A DNA stretch of 64,000 nucleotides from the NCBI GenBank assembly GCA_006383075.2, contig SMNH02000002.1:507127-571126 (forward strand), in the 5' to 3' direction. Both the position numbers and the translations under genes were made by a program. The stretch is from Kordia sp. TARA_039_SRF (GTDB lineage Bacteria > Bacteroidota > Bacteroidia > Flavobacteriales > Flavobacteriaceae). The notes under the pieces are model-generated. The model was not told the origin of the DNA and did no database searches. It saw nothing but the letters and a program-made list of their open reading frames with translations. Of this stretch, positions 33,812 to 43,700 are shown in pieces (positions within the stretch are counted from its first letter, which is position 1; each line of letters begins with the position of its first letter).

Positions 33812-35236
33812 ATGAATTACAAAGAAGCCTTACAATCCAACATATTTTCAATCATTTCTAAAGCAGCGTCCGAATTACAGTTAGAAACCTATGTAATTGG
33901 CGGTTTTGTGCGCGATTTTCTTTTGAAACGCGGCGATGCCAAAGATATTGATGTAGTTGCGGTTGGAAGCGGCATCGCACTCGCAAAAAAAGTGGCTTCG
34001 CTCCTACCGAATAAACCGAAAGTACAAGTCTTCAAAAATTATGGTACTGCCATGATTAAAACGAAAGATATTGAAATTGAGTTTGTAGGCGCACGAAAAG
34101 AAAGTTACGAACGCGGAAGCCGAAATCCTGCCGTGGAAAACGGAACTTTGCAAGACGACCAAAATCGTCGCGATTTTACCATTAATGCACTCGCGTTGAG
34201 TCTGAACGAAGACAATTTCGGAGACTTACTCGATCCATTTGGTGGTTTGCAAGATTTGGAAGACAAACGCATTGTGACACCGTTGGATCCAGACATTACC
34301 TATTCGGATGATCCGTTGCGTATGATGCGCGCCATTCGTTTTGCAACGCAATTGAATTTTACCATTGATCCTGTGTCGCTAAAAGCCATCACGCGAAATT
34401 GCGAACGCATTGAAATCATTTCCAAAGAGCGTATTGTCGTAGAATTGAACAAAATTCTCATGAGCGCGCAACCTTCTATCGGTTTTAAACTGTTGGAAAA
34501 AACGAACTTATTACCGTTCATTTTACCAGAATTAGTCGCGCTGAAAGGCATTGATGAAAAAGAAGGACAACGTCATAAAGATAATTTTTATCACACACTG
34601 GAAGTGGTTGATAATATTTCAGAAAACACAGACAATTTGTGGTTGCGTTGGGCAGCGTTGTTACACGATATTGGAAAAGCTCCGACAAAAAAATTCAATA
34701 AAAAACAAGGTTGGACGTTTCACGGGCACGAATTTATTGGTGGAAAAATGGTGTACAAACTCTTCAAGCGTTTGCGCATGCCGTTGAACGAAAAAATGAA
34801 ATTTGTGCAAAAAATGGTCACGATGAGTTCGCGCCCGATTGTGTTATCGCAGGAAAGCGTTACGGATTCTGCTGTGCGTCGTTTGGTGTTTGATGCTGGC
34901 GAACATGTAGACGATTTAATGACACTTTGCGAAGCAGACATCACCACGAAAAATCCAAGGAAATTTGAGCGTTATCACAACAATTTCAAAATGGTACGTG
35001 AAAAAATTGTGGAAGTGGAAGAACGCGACCATGTACGCAATTTTCAGCCACCAGTTTCGGGAGAAGAAATCATGCAGACCTTTAATTTGAAACCATCCCG
35101 AGAAATCGGTATCATAAAACACGCCATTAAAGAAGCGATTTTAGAAGGCGACATTCCGAACGAATACGAAGCTGCGCGCGAATTTATGATTGCCAAAGGA
35201 AAAGAATTAGGACTTGTTGAACATATAGAACGATAA
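33812..35236 (+). CDS. cca: CCA tRNA nucleotidyltransferase / poly(A) polymerase family, with HD domain
   Basis: 474 residues. The nucleotidyltransferase head has [20 protein letters not shown] with the GG...DxD catalytic aspartates, then [13 protein letters not shown] (the motif that fits class II CCA enzymes). The C-terminal HD domain carries [14 protein letters not shown]. It adds CCA, or A, to tRNA 3' ends in the cytoplasm. Separation of CCA-adding, A-adding and poly(A) types is not possible by eye. The stop is directly followed by the heme A synthase gene (no gap), so the two form an operon. Confidence 0.92.
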   Translation: MNYKEALQSNIFSIISKAASELQLETYVIGGFVRDFLLKRGDAKDIDVVAVGSGIALAKKVASLLPNKPKVQVFKNYGTAMIKTKDIEIEFVGARKESYERGSRNPAVENGTLQDDQNRRDFTINALALSLNEDNFGDLLDPFGGLQDLEDKRIVTPLDPDITYSDDPLRMMRAIRFATQLNFTIDPVSLKAITRNCERIEIISKERIVVELNKILMSAQPSIGFKLLEKTNLLPFILPELVALKGIDEKEGQRHKDNFYHTLEVVDNISENTDNLWLRWAALLHDIGKAPTKKFNKKQGWTFHGHEFIGGKMVYKLFKRLRMPLNEKMKFVQKMVTMSSRPIVLSQESVTDSAVRRLVFDAGEHVDDLMTLCEADITTKNPRKFERYHNNFKMVREKIVEVEERDHVRNFQPPVSGEEIMQTFNLKPSREIGIIKHAIKEAILEGDIPNEYEAAREFMIAKGKELGLVEHIER

Positions 35237-36271
35237 ATGAAGAAGCATTTTCACACCATCGCCAAAGTCACATTAGTTTTAGTATATATCGTTATCATTG
35301 CAGGCGCTGTGGTGCGTATGACAGGTAGCGGAATGGGTTGTCCCGATTGGCCAAAGTGTTTTGGATATTACATTCCGCCAACGGAAGAAGCGCAATTGCA
35401 ATGGCAACCCAATCATTTTTATGAAGATGGCATGGTGATTATTGTAGACGAAACTTTGCAAGTTGCCAAAGAAGATTTTACCACAACGACTGCGTTTAAC
35501 GCTGAAAATTGGGAAACCTACACCAAACACGATTACGCCAAATTTAACGCATCTCACACGTGGGTTGAATATATCAATCGCTTGTTTGGCGCGTTGGCTG
35601 GATTGGCGACATTGTTGCTTTTTGTAGGTTCGTGTTGGTATTGGAAAGAGCGAAAAATCATCACCATTTTATCATTTTTCACCGTTGCCGGAATGGGATT
35701 TCAAGCATGGTTAGGAAAAACGGTGGTCGATTCTAACTTAGCGCCGTTCAAAATTACCACACACATGATGATGGCATTGTTGATTGTTGCTGCCTTATTG
35801 TACATTGTACACGCCACATCAACCAAACTCAAAGCACACAAAGCAGATACAACTTTTACCAAATTGCTTTATGCTTCTATCGGATTGACGGTGATTCAAA
35901 TTGTATTAGGAACACAAGTACGACAGTTTGTAGATGAGCAAGTAAAAGTAGTTGGTGAAACGGCAAAATCGTTATGGTTGGCAACTCCTGAGTTAGATTT
36001 TTACATTCATCGCACGTTTTCTATTATAGTTTTATTGGTGAATATTTGGCTGTTTTATCGTTTTAAAAAGTTGAATTTAGGATTTACAAAAGTGTATTGG
36101 GTATTGGTTTTATTAGTGTTGGAAATACTTTCGGGAATTGCCATGTATTACTTCGATTTTCCATTTGGAACACAAACCATACACATTGTATTGGCAACCG
36201 TTCTTTTCGGAATTCAATTTTATTTAATCTTAGAAGCAAGGAAAGCACGAAACAACGCAGAAAGTTTGTAA
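35237..36271 (+). CDS. ctaA: heme A synthase, COX15/CtaA family
   Basis: 344 residues, about eight membrane helices. After helix 1 the protein has GSGMGCPDWPKCFGYYIPPT (the paired cysteines of CtaA) and a long extracytoplasmic insert typical of Bacteroidota. Histidines in HTWVEYINRLFGALAG, TTHMMMALLIVAALL, FYIHRTFSIIVLL and HIVLATVLFGIQF are the expected heme ligands. It oxidises heme O to heme A for aa3-type terminal oxidase. A -7-like TAAATTTG box overlaps its stop codon and serves the next gene. ctaB is not in the window. Confidence 0.92.
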   Translation: MKKHFHTIAKVTLVLVYIVIIAGAVVRMTGSGMGCPDWPKCFGYYIPPTEEAQLQWQPNHFYEDGMVIIVDETLQVAKEDFTTTTAFNAENWETYTKHDYAKFNASHTWVEYINRLFGALAGLATLLLFVGSCWYWKERKIITILSFFTVAGMGFQAWLGKTVVDSNLAPFKITTHMMMALLIVAALLYIVHATSTKLKAHKADTTFTKLLYASIGLTVIQIVLGTQVRQFVDEQVKVVGETAKSLWLATPELDFYIHRTFSIIVLLVNIWLFYRFKKLNLGFTKVYWVLVLLVLEILSGIAMYYFDFPFGTQTIHIVLATVLFGIQFYLILEARKARNNAESL

Positions 36272-36276
36272 ATTTG
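36269..36276 (+). promoter_or_regulatory. putative -7 box overlapping the ctaA stop codon
   Basis: TAAATTTG; its first three bases are the ctaA TAA. The pRiA4b-like ATG at 36296 follows 19 bases later. Confidence 0.45.
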
Positions 36277-36295
36277 CTGTCCAATTTTATTGAGC

Positions 36296-36811
36296 ATGAT
36301 TTTTAGATTTAGAATAATACTAGACGCAACAGAAGATGTTTTTAGAGACATCGAAATACAAGAAGAAGCTACGTTTGAAGACTTTAGCAATGCTATTACG
36401 CAAGCGTTTGGCTTTGACGGAATGGAAATGGCGTCTTTTTATGTAAGTGATGACGAATGGAATCAAGGTGAGGAAATTTCGCAATTTGATATGGGCGATG
36501 AAGAAAATCCTGTTATGTTAATGAATGAAACAACGCTCGACGGCATTTTTTCAAAAGAACAAACACGAATGATTTACGTGTATGATTTCTTGAATATGTG
36601 GACGTTTTTGGTAGAATTGGCTGATATTGCCGAACCAATCAACGGTGTTTCGTATCCTAATTTATTATTCTCTCACGGAATTTTACCAGACAGCGCGCCC
36701 GACAAACAGTTTGAAGCAGACGAAGACGAAGATCCATATGGATTTGACGACGATGACAATTTAGACATCAACGACTACGACAGTTTGAATTTTAATGAAA
36801 ACTGGAACTAG
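36296..36811 (+). CDS. plasmid pRiA4b ORF-3-like protein
   Basis: 171 residues from the ATG at 36296 (a TTG at 36290 adds two residues). FRFRIILDATEDVFRDIEIQ, then FEDFSNAITQAFGFDGMEMA, SFYVSDDEWNQGEEIS and YVYDFLNMWTFLVEL are the sequence pattern of the PRiA4_ORF3 family, found in Bacteroidota as a conserved single-domain protein. The tail is very acidic (DEDEDPYGFDDDDNLD). The function is unknown; members in IS1096 are passengers, but no transposase is seen here. Confidence 0.85.
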   Translation: MIFRFRIILDATEDVFRDIEIQEEATFEDFSNAITQAFGFDGMEMASFYVSDDEWNQGEEISQFDMGDEENPVMLMNETTLDGIFSKEQTRMIYVYDFLNMWTFLVELADIAEPINGVSYPNLLFSHGILPDSAPDKQFEADEDEDPYGFDDDDNLDINDYDSLNFNENWN

Positions 36812-36879
36812 CTTCGGCAAGCTCAGCTACCAGTTTCGACAAGCTCAGCTGTCCAGTTTCGGCAAGCTTAGCTTTCTCG
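36812..36879 (+). repeat. three tandem units of the TTCGGCAAGCTCAGCT motif
   Basis: Units of about 22-23 bases begin with CTTCGGCAAGCTCAGCTACC, TTTCGACAAGCTCAGCTGTCC and TTTCGGCAAGCTTAGC. The array starts at the base after the stop codon of the pRiA4b-like gene and is the same family as 13870-13995 in the other orientation. Confidence 0.85.
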
Positions 36880-36956
36880 GTTTTCAGTATTCAGTCTTTA
36901 GTTTTCAGCACCACGCTAATAACCAGAACTAGCAACAAAAAAATTATACCGAACGC

Positions 36957-38015
36957 ATGATTAATTTATACAGCGCACAAATTAATGACATTTCTATCCA
37001 TAAGGTTGGAAATAAAAGTAGAAACGAAAATGTATTTCTTTCTTCAGAACCGTATCAATTGACGGACGAAATTACACCGTTGTTGAAAGAATATTTTTTT
37101 AAACCGTTTCGCGATAAGGAAGAAAATTACTTTCAATTTGCCAATGAAGTCGATTTGGAATTCAATCAACTGTACACGATTGTGACGGATATTTTTAACG
37201 ATCCGTCGAGCGTGCATGAAAATTCTAAAAAAGTAGCTTCGTTATTGTTTGAACAATCACAACATCCGCATATTAAAAGTGGTGAAGTGTATGTTGGGCA
37301 TTTTGAAAACGTGATTATTGACAACGAAAAAGTAGATGCCGTAGGAATTTTTAAATCGGAAATTAAACATGATTTTTTACAGTTTGAAGAAAAAGGCAGC
37401 AACTTAGATGTGTTATTACAACAAGGTGTTTCGTTGAATAAACTAGACAAAGGTTGTATCGTTTTCAATGTAAAAAAAGAAGAAGGCTACAAAATTTTGT
37501 CGGTAGACAGCAATAAATACGACACCAAATATTGGCTCGATCATTTTCTTGGCGTAGATGTGTTTGAAGATGAAAACTTTTACACGAAAAAGTACTTAAA
37601 GTTCTGTCAAGATTTTGCGAAAGACGTGGTATTTCCTGCGGAAGACAAAAAGGAAGAAGTCATGTTTATGAATCGTGCAGTGAATCATTTTGCGAAGAAT
37701 GACAGTTTTGAAGAAACACAGTTTTTAAATGATGTAATTGAAAATCCGGATTTGATTCCAGAGTTTAAACATTACAAAGTTGAAAAAGGTCCAAAATACA
37801 GCATTGAAGATGTTTCGGAGTTTCCAATTGCTAACAAAGCGGTTTCTTCGGCTAGAAAAAGCATCAAAAACACCATTAATTTAGATACGAATATTCAAAT
37901 TAAAATGGACTTTATCAATCCAGAATCGGCAGAAAAATTTGTTGAAAAAGGTTGGGATGAAGAAAAGCAGATGTATTATTATTTGGTGTATTTCAACAAA
38001 GAACAGAAATCATAA
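36957..38015 (+). CDS. nucleoid-associated protein (NdpA/YejK family)
   Basis: 352 residues. The N-terminal INLYSAQINDISIHKVGNKS, the central HVGHFENV-like region and the C-terminal DTNIQIKMDFINPESAEKFV are the pattern of the bacterial nucleoid-associated NdpA family (E. coli YejK, 335 residues). It binds DNA and the nucleoid in the cytoplasm; its exact role is unclear. It is followed by a strong bidirectional terminator. A decayed copy of its C-terminal coding region lies at 38512-38619. Confidence 0.85.
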   Translation: MINLYSAQINDISIHKVGNKSRNENVFLSSEPYQLTDEITPLLKEYFFKPFRDKEENYFQFANEVDLEFNQLYTIVTDIFNDPSSVHENSKKVASLLFEQSQHPHIKSGEVYVGHFENVIIDNEKVDAVGIFKSEIKHDFLQFEEKGSNLDVLLQQGVSLNKLDKGCIVFNVKKEEGYKILSVDSNKYDTKYWLDHFLGVDVFEDENFYTKKYLKFCQDFAKDVVFPAEDKKEEVMFMNRAVNHFAKNDSFEETQFLNDVIENPDLIPEFKHYKVEKGPKYSIEDVSEFPIANKAVSSARKSIKNTINLDTNIQIKMDFINPESAEKFVEKGWDEEKQMYYYLVYFNKEQKS

Positions 38016-38022
38016 ATAGTAA

Positions 38023-38062
38023 AAAGTCGTTTTGTAAGATTACAAAACGACTTTACTTTTTT
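38023..38062. terminator. bidirectional terminator
   Basis: AAAGTCGTTTTGTAA (38023-38037) and TTACAAAACGACTTT (38040-38054): a 15-bp perfect stem with A and T runs. It lies between ndpA (plus) and the GG-leader peptide (minus). Confidence 0.92.
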
Positions 38063-38069
38063 TACTTTA

Positions 38070-38264
38070 TTAGAAATTACATTCTGGACTTCCGAATCCA
38101 TATACACAAAAACATACTTCTTGGTCTCCAAAACAATCGCCATTCGGTGTTGGAAATCCTCCGCAATTTTCGCAGGTTTCTGGATCAACGCCTCCCGAAA
38201 TTTGTGCTTGTTCTTTTTTGTTTAGTTCTCTAGTTCCTTCTACTTTTAAAATTTTTTTTAACAT
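38070..38264 (-). CDS. GG-leader cysteine-rich peptide
   Basis: 64 residues. The leader MLKKILKVEGTRELNKKEQA ends in QISGG, a bacteriocin-type double-glycine leader distinct from the K-rich leaders at 17167, 29589 and 29862. The core has six cysteines in 39 residues (TCENCGGF, DCFGDQEVCFC, ECNF), an even number allowing three disulfides. It is divergent from an ABC-2 exporter 465 bases away, which could confer export or immunity; no C39 peptidase domain is present in that exporter. Function inferred from form only. Confidence 0.75.
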   Translation of the reverse strand: MLKKILKVEGTRELNKKEQAQISGGVDPETCENCGGFPTPNGDCFGDQEVCFCVYGFGSPECNF

Positions 38265-38511
38265 GGTTAAGATTTTTTAGTTTGCCTACTCTATTACAGG
38301 TTTTTCAGCTTATGACCTTTTTCATGGTTTTTTTGTATTAAAAACACATATATTTCTCATTATATTCAAAACTAATTTCTTACAGAAATTACACTCGTTA
38401 AAATTTTCTTAAACTTTTATCTCGAGAGAATGATCTAAATAAAGCATTGAAGATATTTCAGCGTTTTCAATGACTAAAAATGTAGTGCCTTTAAGTTTGA
38501 ATAAGTATTAA

Positions 38512-38619
38512 AAAACTCTTAGTTTGAATACAAATATTCAAACTAAAGAGAGATTGATTGAGAAATTTGTAGAAAAAGATTGGAACAAAAAAAATAGAAA
38601 GATTTTACCCAAAAAGTAA
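38512..38619 (+). pseudogene. decayed C-terminal fragment of an NdpA-like gene
   Basis: A start-less open frame reading KTLSLNTNIQTKERLIEKFV followed by EKDWNKKNRK. The intact NdpA has NTINLDTNIQIKMDF and later SAEKFVEKGWDEEKQ: identical TNIQ and EKFVEK plus W in the same order, with four residues missing between. Nucleotides upstream (AGTATTAAAAAA) match AGCATCAAAAAC after a one-base deletion. It is therefore a relic of a diverged second ndpA copy or of a partial duplication. Confidence 0.7.
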
Positions 38620-38638
38620 AGGCTTTTTTTTGTTCCAA
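38580..38638. repeat. 15-bp perfect inverted repeat
   Basis: TTGGAACAAAAAAAA (38580-38594) and TTTTTTTTGTTCCAA (38624-38638) around 29 bases. The left arm lies inside the NdpA relic. It could act as a terminator-like hairpin ahead of the ABC genes. Confidence 0.7.
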
Positions 38639-38728
38639 TAGCATAAAATTCATGAATGCATTTGTATTTTGTAACAATTTCACAAATGAGTCGTCAACTA
38701 AATACAATCAATCAAAAAACTAAATATC

Positions 38729-39631
38729 TTGGAAACAATCCTCTCACTGCAAAATCTGAGTAAGAATTACAAGAACGTTAAAGCAGTACAAAACCTCTCA
38801 TTTACCATAGAGAAAGGAAATGTGTACGGCATTTTGGGGCCAAACGGAAGTGGAAAATCTACCACGTTGGGAATGGTCTTAAATGTAGTCAACAAAACTT
38901 CTGGAAATTTTAAATGGTTTAATGGAAATGTGGCTATACACGATGCTTTGAAACGCGTGGGTGCTATTATAGAACGCCCAAATTTTTACCCGTACATGAC
39001 CGCTTATGATAACTTAAAGCTGGTTTGTAAAATTAAAAATGTATCTACAAATAAAATTGACGAAAAATTAAAGGTTGTTGGGCTTTTAGACCGAAAAAAC
39101 AGCAAATTCAAAACGTTTTCGTTGGGAATGAAACAACGTTTAGCGATTGCTTCTGCACTCTTGAACGATCCTGAAATTTTAATTTTAGATGAACCAACCA
39201 ACGGACTCGATCCGCAGGGAATTCATCAAATTAGAGAAATTATTAAAGACATTGCCACACAAGGAACTACTATTTTGTTGGCTTCGCATTTATTGGATGA
39301 AGTTGAAAAAGTATGTTCGCATGTGGTAATTTTACGTCAAGGTGTTAAAATTTATTCTGGACGTGTAGACGAAATGGTGGCGAGTCAAGGATTTTTTGAA
39401 TTGAAAACCGATAAAGAAGCAGAATTGATTTCAATATTAGAAAAACATGAGTCGTTTGGAAAAATTAGCAAAGAGGAAGACATCATCAAAGCGTTTTTAA
39501 CAGCGCCGTTGAATGCTTCCGTCTTTAACAAAGCGATGTTTGATCAAGGCATTGTGTTATCGCATTTAGTCAATCGTAAAGAAAGCTTAGAAGAGCAATT
39601 TTTACAATTAACCGAAAATCAATCCAACTAA
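38729..39631 (+). CDS. ABC transporter ATP-binding protein
   Basis: 300 residues from a TTG at 38729; no in-frame ATG is close and the first strand (ILSLQNLSKNYKNVKAVQNL) needs it. Walker A is GPNGSGKST, the signature TFSLGMKQRLAIASALL, Walker B ILILDEPTNGLDPQ, H-loop LLASHLLDEVEKV. This is the DRA/BcrA-type subfamily paired with ABC-2 permeases, used for export of peptides, lipids or drugs, or for self-immunity to bacteriocins. The permease gene follows after 18 bases. Energises transport at the inner membrane. Confidence 0.93.
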   Translation: METILSLQNLSKNYKNVKAVQNLSFTIEKGNVYGILGPNGSGKSTTLGMVLNVVNKTSGNFKWFNGNVAIHDALKRVGAIIERPNFYPYMTAYDNLKLVCKIKNVSTNKIDEKLKVVGLLDRKNSKFKTFSLGMKQRLAIASALLNDPEILILDEPTNGLDPQGIHQIREIIKDIATQGTTILLASHLLDEVEKVCSHVVILRQGVKIYSGRVDEMVASQGFFELKTDKEAELISILEKHESFGKISKEEDIIKAFLTAPLNASVFNKAMFDQGIVLSHLVNRKESLEEQFLQLTENQSN

Positions 39632-39649
39632 TTTTATCCCATCACGACT

Positions 39650-40477
39650 ATGTTACGTTTATTACAAATAGAATTTCAAAAACTTTGGTTAAACCGAACG
39701 AGCAGAATACTCATCTACGTTTCGTTTGTGTTTCCACTTTCCATATTGGTACTTTCATCCTTAAAAATTGACATTTTTGGAAGAACTTTAGACTTATCAC
39801 AAACGCAAATATTTGATTTCCCATACATTTGGCATATTTCAACATTTTTCATTGCTTTTTTTAAATTTTTCTTTGCCATTGTAGTCGTTTCTATGATTGG
39901 CAACGAATACAGTAATGGTACGCTTAAACAAAATCTTATTGATGGTTTGAGTAAAAAAGAAATGATTCTTTCTAAATTTTACTTCATCGTCGCCTACGCT
40001 TTTATTGTCACGGCTTTAGTATTTTTTATTACGCTTTTTATAGGATTGGCAAATGCACCAAAATCTAACATGTTTTTAGATATTATTTTTGACGGCACTG
40101 AATATATTGTTGCTTACTTTTTTAAATTAGTTGCCTTCTTTAGTCTTTGCTTCTTCGCCGGTGTAATCATCAAACGTTCTGCTTTTGCCTTGGGCGCATT
40201 ATTTATAGTATTCATTACAGAAATGATTTTACTTGCTTTAACTTGGAACGAATGGGCAAATGAGCAAGTTGCAGTAGCTATATTTAAGTATATGCCTTTT
40301 ACTTCAATGTGGCGATTGATAAATCAACCTGTTTATCGAATGGCTAATGTGAACAATCCAGATTCACAGCTTATTACCGACTATGCAGTACATGGATACG
40401 AAATTGCAATTGCTAGTGGTTGGATTTTTATATCAATATTTTTATCCTACCAATTACTGAAACGAAGAGATTTATAA
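39650..40477 (+). CDS. ABC-2 type transporter permease
   Basis: 275 residues with six hydrophobic segments. IEFQKLWLNRTSRILIYVSF at the N-terminus, GNEYSNGTLKQNLIDGLSKK (the cytoplasmic coupling region) and the final helix are typical of the BcrB/NatB-like ABC-2 group. With the upstream ATPase it makes a homodimeric exporter or an immunity pump. The substrate is unknown; the nearby GG-leader peptide (38070) is a candidate, but only by position. Ends with a strong terminator. Confidence 0.88.
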   Translation: MLRLLQIEFQKLWLNRTSRILIYVSFVFPLSILVLSSLKIDIFGRTLDLSQTQIFDFPYIWHISTFFIAFFKFFFAIVVVSMIGNEYSNGTLKQNLIDGLSKKEMILSKFYFIVAYAFIVTALVFFITLFIGLANAPKSNMFLDIIFDGTEYIVAYFFKLVAFFSLCFFAGVIIKRSAFALGALFIVFITEMILLALTWNEWANEQVAVAIFKYMPFTSMWRLINQPVYRMANVNNPDSQLITDYAVHGYEIAIASGWIFISIFLSYQLLKRRDL

Positions 40478-40510
40478 CAAAATACCATACAAATTAGATA
40501 GATTTTACAG

Positions 40511-40537
40511 AAAGAGCGAAGCAATTCGCTCTTTTTT
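40511..40537 (+). terminator. terminator of the ABC operon
   Basis: AAAGAGCGAA, loop GCAA, TTCGCTCTTT then more T: perfect 10-bp stem. Confidence 0.92.
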
Positions 40538-40778
40538 TGGTTGCTAATTACTATATTTGACGGCTATTGAGTATGGAAAATTGCTATGAAATATCCTATC
40601 GTAAAAATGCGCTCTATTCTCAGAAATATAAATTCAGAGCTCTTTTATACAATCGTATTTCTCTCCTACTCTTTTTTAAAAACCGAAAACAAATCTTAAA
40701 ATCAGATAATAATAATTCTGTAAAAGAGTTATTACACAGGATTATAGTGTGTTTGCGCCGAAAAAATATCAAGTTCAG

Positions 40779-43700
40779 ATGAAAAAAATTTTACTATTCG
40801 TTCTTATCATTGTCCCAACTATCATTTTTGCACAAGGAGAAGCCTCTAACTGGTATTTTGGAAATAGTGCAGGAATCAGATTTGATCCAGTAACATTTGC
40901 TACGACGCCTTTAAATGACGCCTCGCCGCAATTTCAAACCAGCGAAGGTTGTGCTACCATTTCTGATGTAAATGGAAATTTACTGCTATATGTAGGTTCG
41001 CGAAGTAATCAAAATAATCAACAAGGAAATATTTTAACTATTTGGAATAGAAATCACCAAATAATGCCGAACGGAACGGATATTTTAGGAAGTTCTACAA
41101 GTACGCAAGCCGCCATTGTGATTCCACAACCAGAAAACCCGAATCGTTATTATGTTTTTACGGTTGACGGTTTGTTTCCTGGAGAAAATAATCCTGCCGA
41201 TTTAAGTGGATTCAATTATTCGGTCGTAGATATGTCGCTCGATGGTGGTTTGGGAGATGTCGTTCCTGCTGAAAAAAATCTACCAATCCTTCCAAGATCA
41301 TCCGAAAAAGTAACTGCTGTCCGTGGTGACGGAAACTTTTTTTGGGTACTAACACATTATATTGACACTTTTTATGCATACAGAGTTGATAGCACAGGAT
41401 TTTCACTTGCGAGTGAAGTTACTTCTCAAGTCGGACCTGTTTTGTCAGAAGCTGGATATCGCAGTAACTCACAAGGATATTTAAAAGTATCTCCTGACGG
41501 AACAAAAATAGCTATGGCAAATTACTCTGACGATGATGACACAAGTAATGGTCCTGGAAATATTTTCATTTTTAGCTTTGATCCTGCTACTGGACAAGTG
41601 GGAAGTGGCGGTGCTGTAGAAGAAATATACACGGGAGATTCTCCGTACGGTGTTGAATTTTCCGCTGAAAGTAGAAAATTATATGCTACCATATTACTTT
41701 CTGGTAGTCAGTCAACACTACTGCAATACAATGTAGAAAATCCAATTGGTAGTATTGCTGCCACGCAAACACTTATCAATGGTCCTAATAGTAACAGTCC
41801 AGGTGCTTTACAATTAGCGATTGATGGACGTATTTACAGAGTCATCAATGGTTCTAACTCATTACACTATATCGAAAATCCAGAACTTGACGGAGCTGCC
41901 GCGGGCTACAATACTGCTGGAGTTCCCATTGGTGGATCGGCTGTGTTTGGATTACCACCATTCATTACGTCTTTTTTCTCAGCAAGTATCAATTTTCAAG
42001 GAACTTGCTTAGGAAGTCCAACAGATTTTTCTGTGAATACTTCGAGTACTATTGACAATATTTTATGGGATTTTGGTGATGGAACTACTTCTACCTTAGA
42101 AACGCCTTCACATTCGTATACCGCTGCTGGAACATATACGGTTACAGCGCAAATTACAAGTGGCGTAAATACTCAAAACTTTACTACAGACATCACAATT
42201 AGTGAAACTCCTACCGCAAACCCTGTAGACGACCAACTCATCTGCGATGATAACAACGACGGATTTTGGGCATTAGATTTAGATGCTCTGACAACAAACG
42301 TATTAAACGGGCAAGATGCTACTTTGTTTACAGTGACCTATCACACAAGTCAAGCAGATGCCGATATGAATATGAATCCGCTCACAAGTCCGTATACCAA
42401 CCAAACTGCGTATGGATTGGAAACGATTTTTGTTCGTGTTGAAAACAACAACGATACTGATTGTTTTGACACCACTTCGTTCGACTTTGATGTATTTGAT
42501 CAACCTACAGCGAATACGGTAATGGACTATGAACTCTGTGACGATGCTGCTGACGGTGATGATACCAATGGTTTTACAACCTTTGACCTTTCAACGATAG
42601 ACATTGAAGTTTTAGTAGCACAAGACCCAATGCAGTACAATATCACCTATCATATCAATCAAAATGATGCTGATGATGGCATGAATGCACTACCAACCAA
42701 CTACACAAACGATACAGCAGGCGGAAATCCTGTAATAGCACGAATTGAAAATGTAGACAACCCAAATTGTTATGCCACGGTACAATTTAATGTGGTAGTA
42801 AATCCGCTTCCTATAGTTTTACAACCTGTTGCACTACAACAATGTGACGATGATACAGATGGAATCTCAGATTTTAACCTAACAGAAGCAAATTCCTTAC
42901 TATCCAATGATGCTGCTAACGAAACATTTACCTATTACACAAGTCTTACAGACGCACAAAATGCTACAAATCCAATCACAAACGATGCAGCCTACAGCAG
43001 TGGCAATGGTGGATTGGTACATGCACGAATTGAAACAGTCAATGGTTGCTTCCGCACTGGAGAAGTCAATCTATTAGTGGCAACTACGCAAATTCCAGAC
43101 ACATTCCAACTCAACTATGAAGTCTGTGATGATGCACTTGTAGATGGTGACAATACCAACGGAATCGCTGCTTTCGATTTTAGTGATGCAGACGCGCAAA
43201 TCAACGCGTTATTTCCTGCGGGACAAAACTTGACAATTACTTACTATGAAAACTTTACAGATGCGCTAGCGGAGCAAAATGCGATTGCTGACATTAGCAA
43301 TCACCGAAACGATGCATCTCCAAACGTTCAAAACATTGTGGTGCGAGTAGATAGTGAAACGAACAACTCATGTCTAGGATTGGGCGAACATATTACGCTG
43401 ACGGTAAATCCACTACCTAACACAAATACAATTACAGACTATGTAGTGTGTAGTGACATTCCAAACCAATTCACTTTCGACTTAACTACAAAAGATCCAG
43501 AAGTCATCAACGGACAAGCGAATATCAGTGTCACGTATCACGAATCGCAAGCAGAAGCAGACAACAACACAAATGCTATTGCAAGTCCATATACAACGTT
43601 TCCAAGAACAATCTATGTACGCGCAGAAAACACGGTTACAAACTGTGTCAATACAGAAATGACGTTTGAACTTATCATCAATGAAAATCCTGTCGCGAAT

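Larger units (their letters stand above)
38265..38728. other. intergenic region with gene relic and inverted repeat
   Basis: No intact gene. 38265-38500 is AT-rich with nothing I can name. 38512-38619 is the NdpA-like relic, overlapped by the inverted repeat at 38580-38638. Confidence 0.7.

Noticed and set aside
40573-40782. 69-codon basic ORF between the ABC terminator and the giant gene, ending in ATGA overlap with the latter's start
   Set aside because: Composition looks like untranslated AT-rich leader; no signal peptide, family or RBS. Kept as a remote possibility only.
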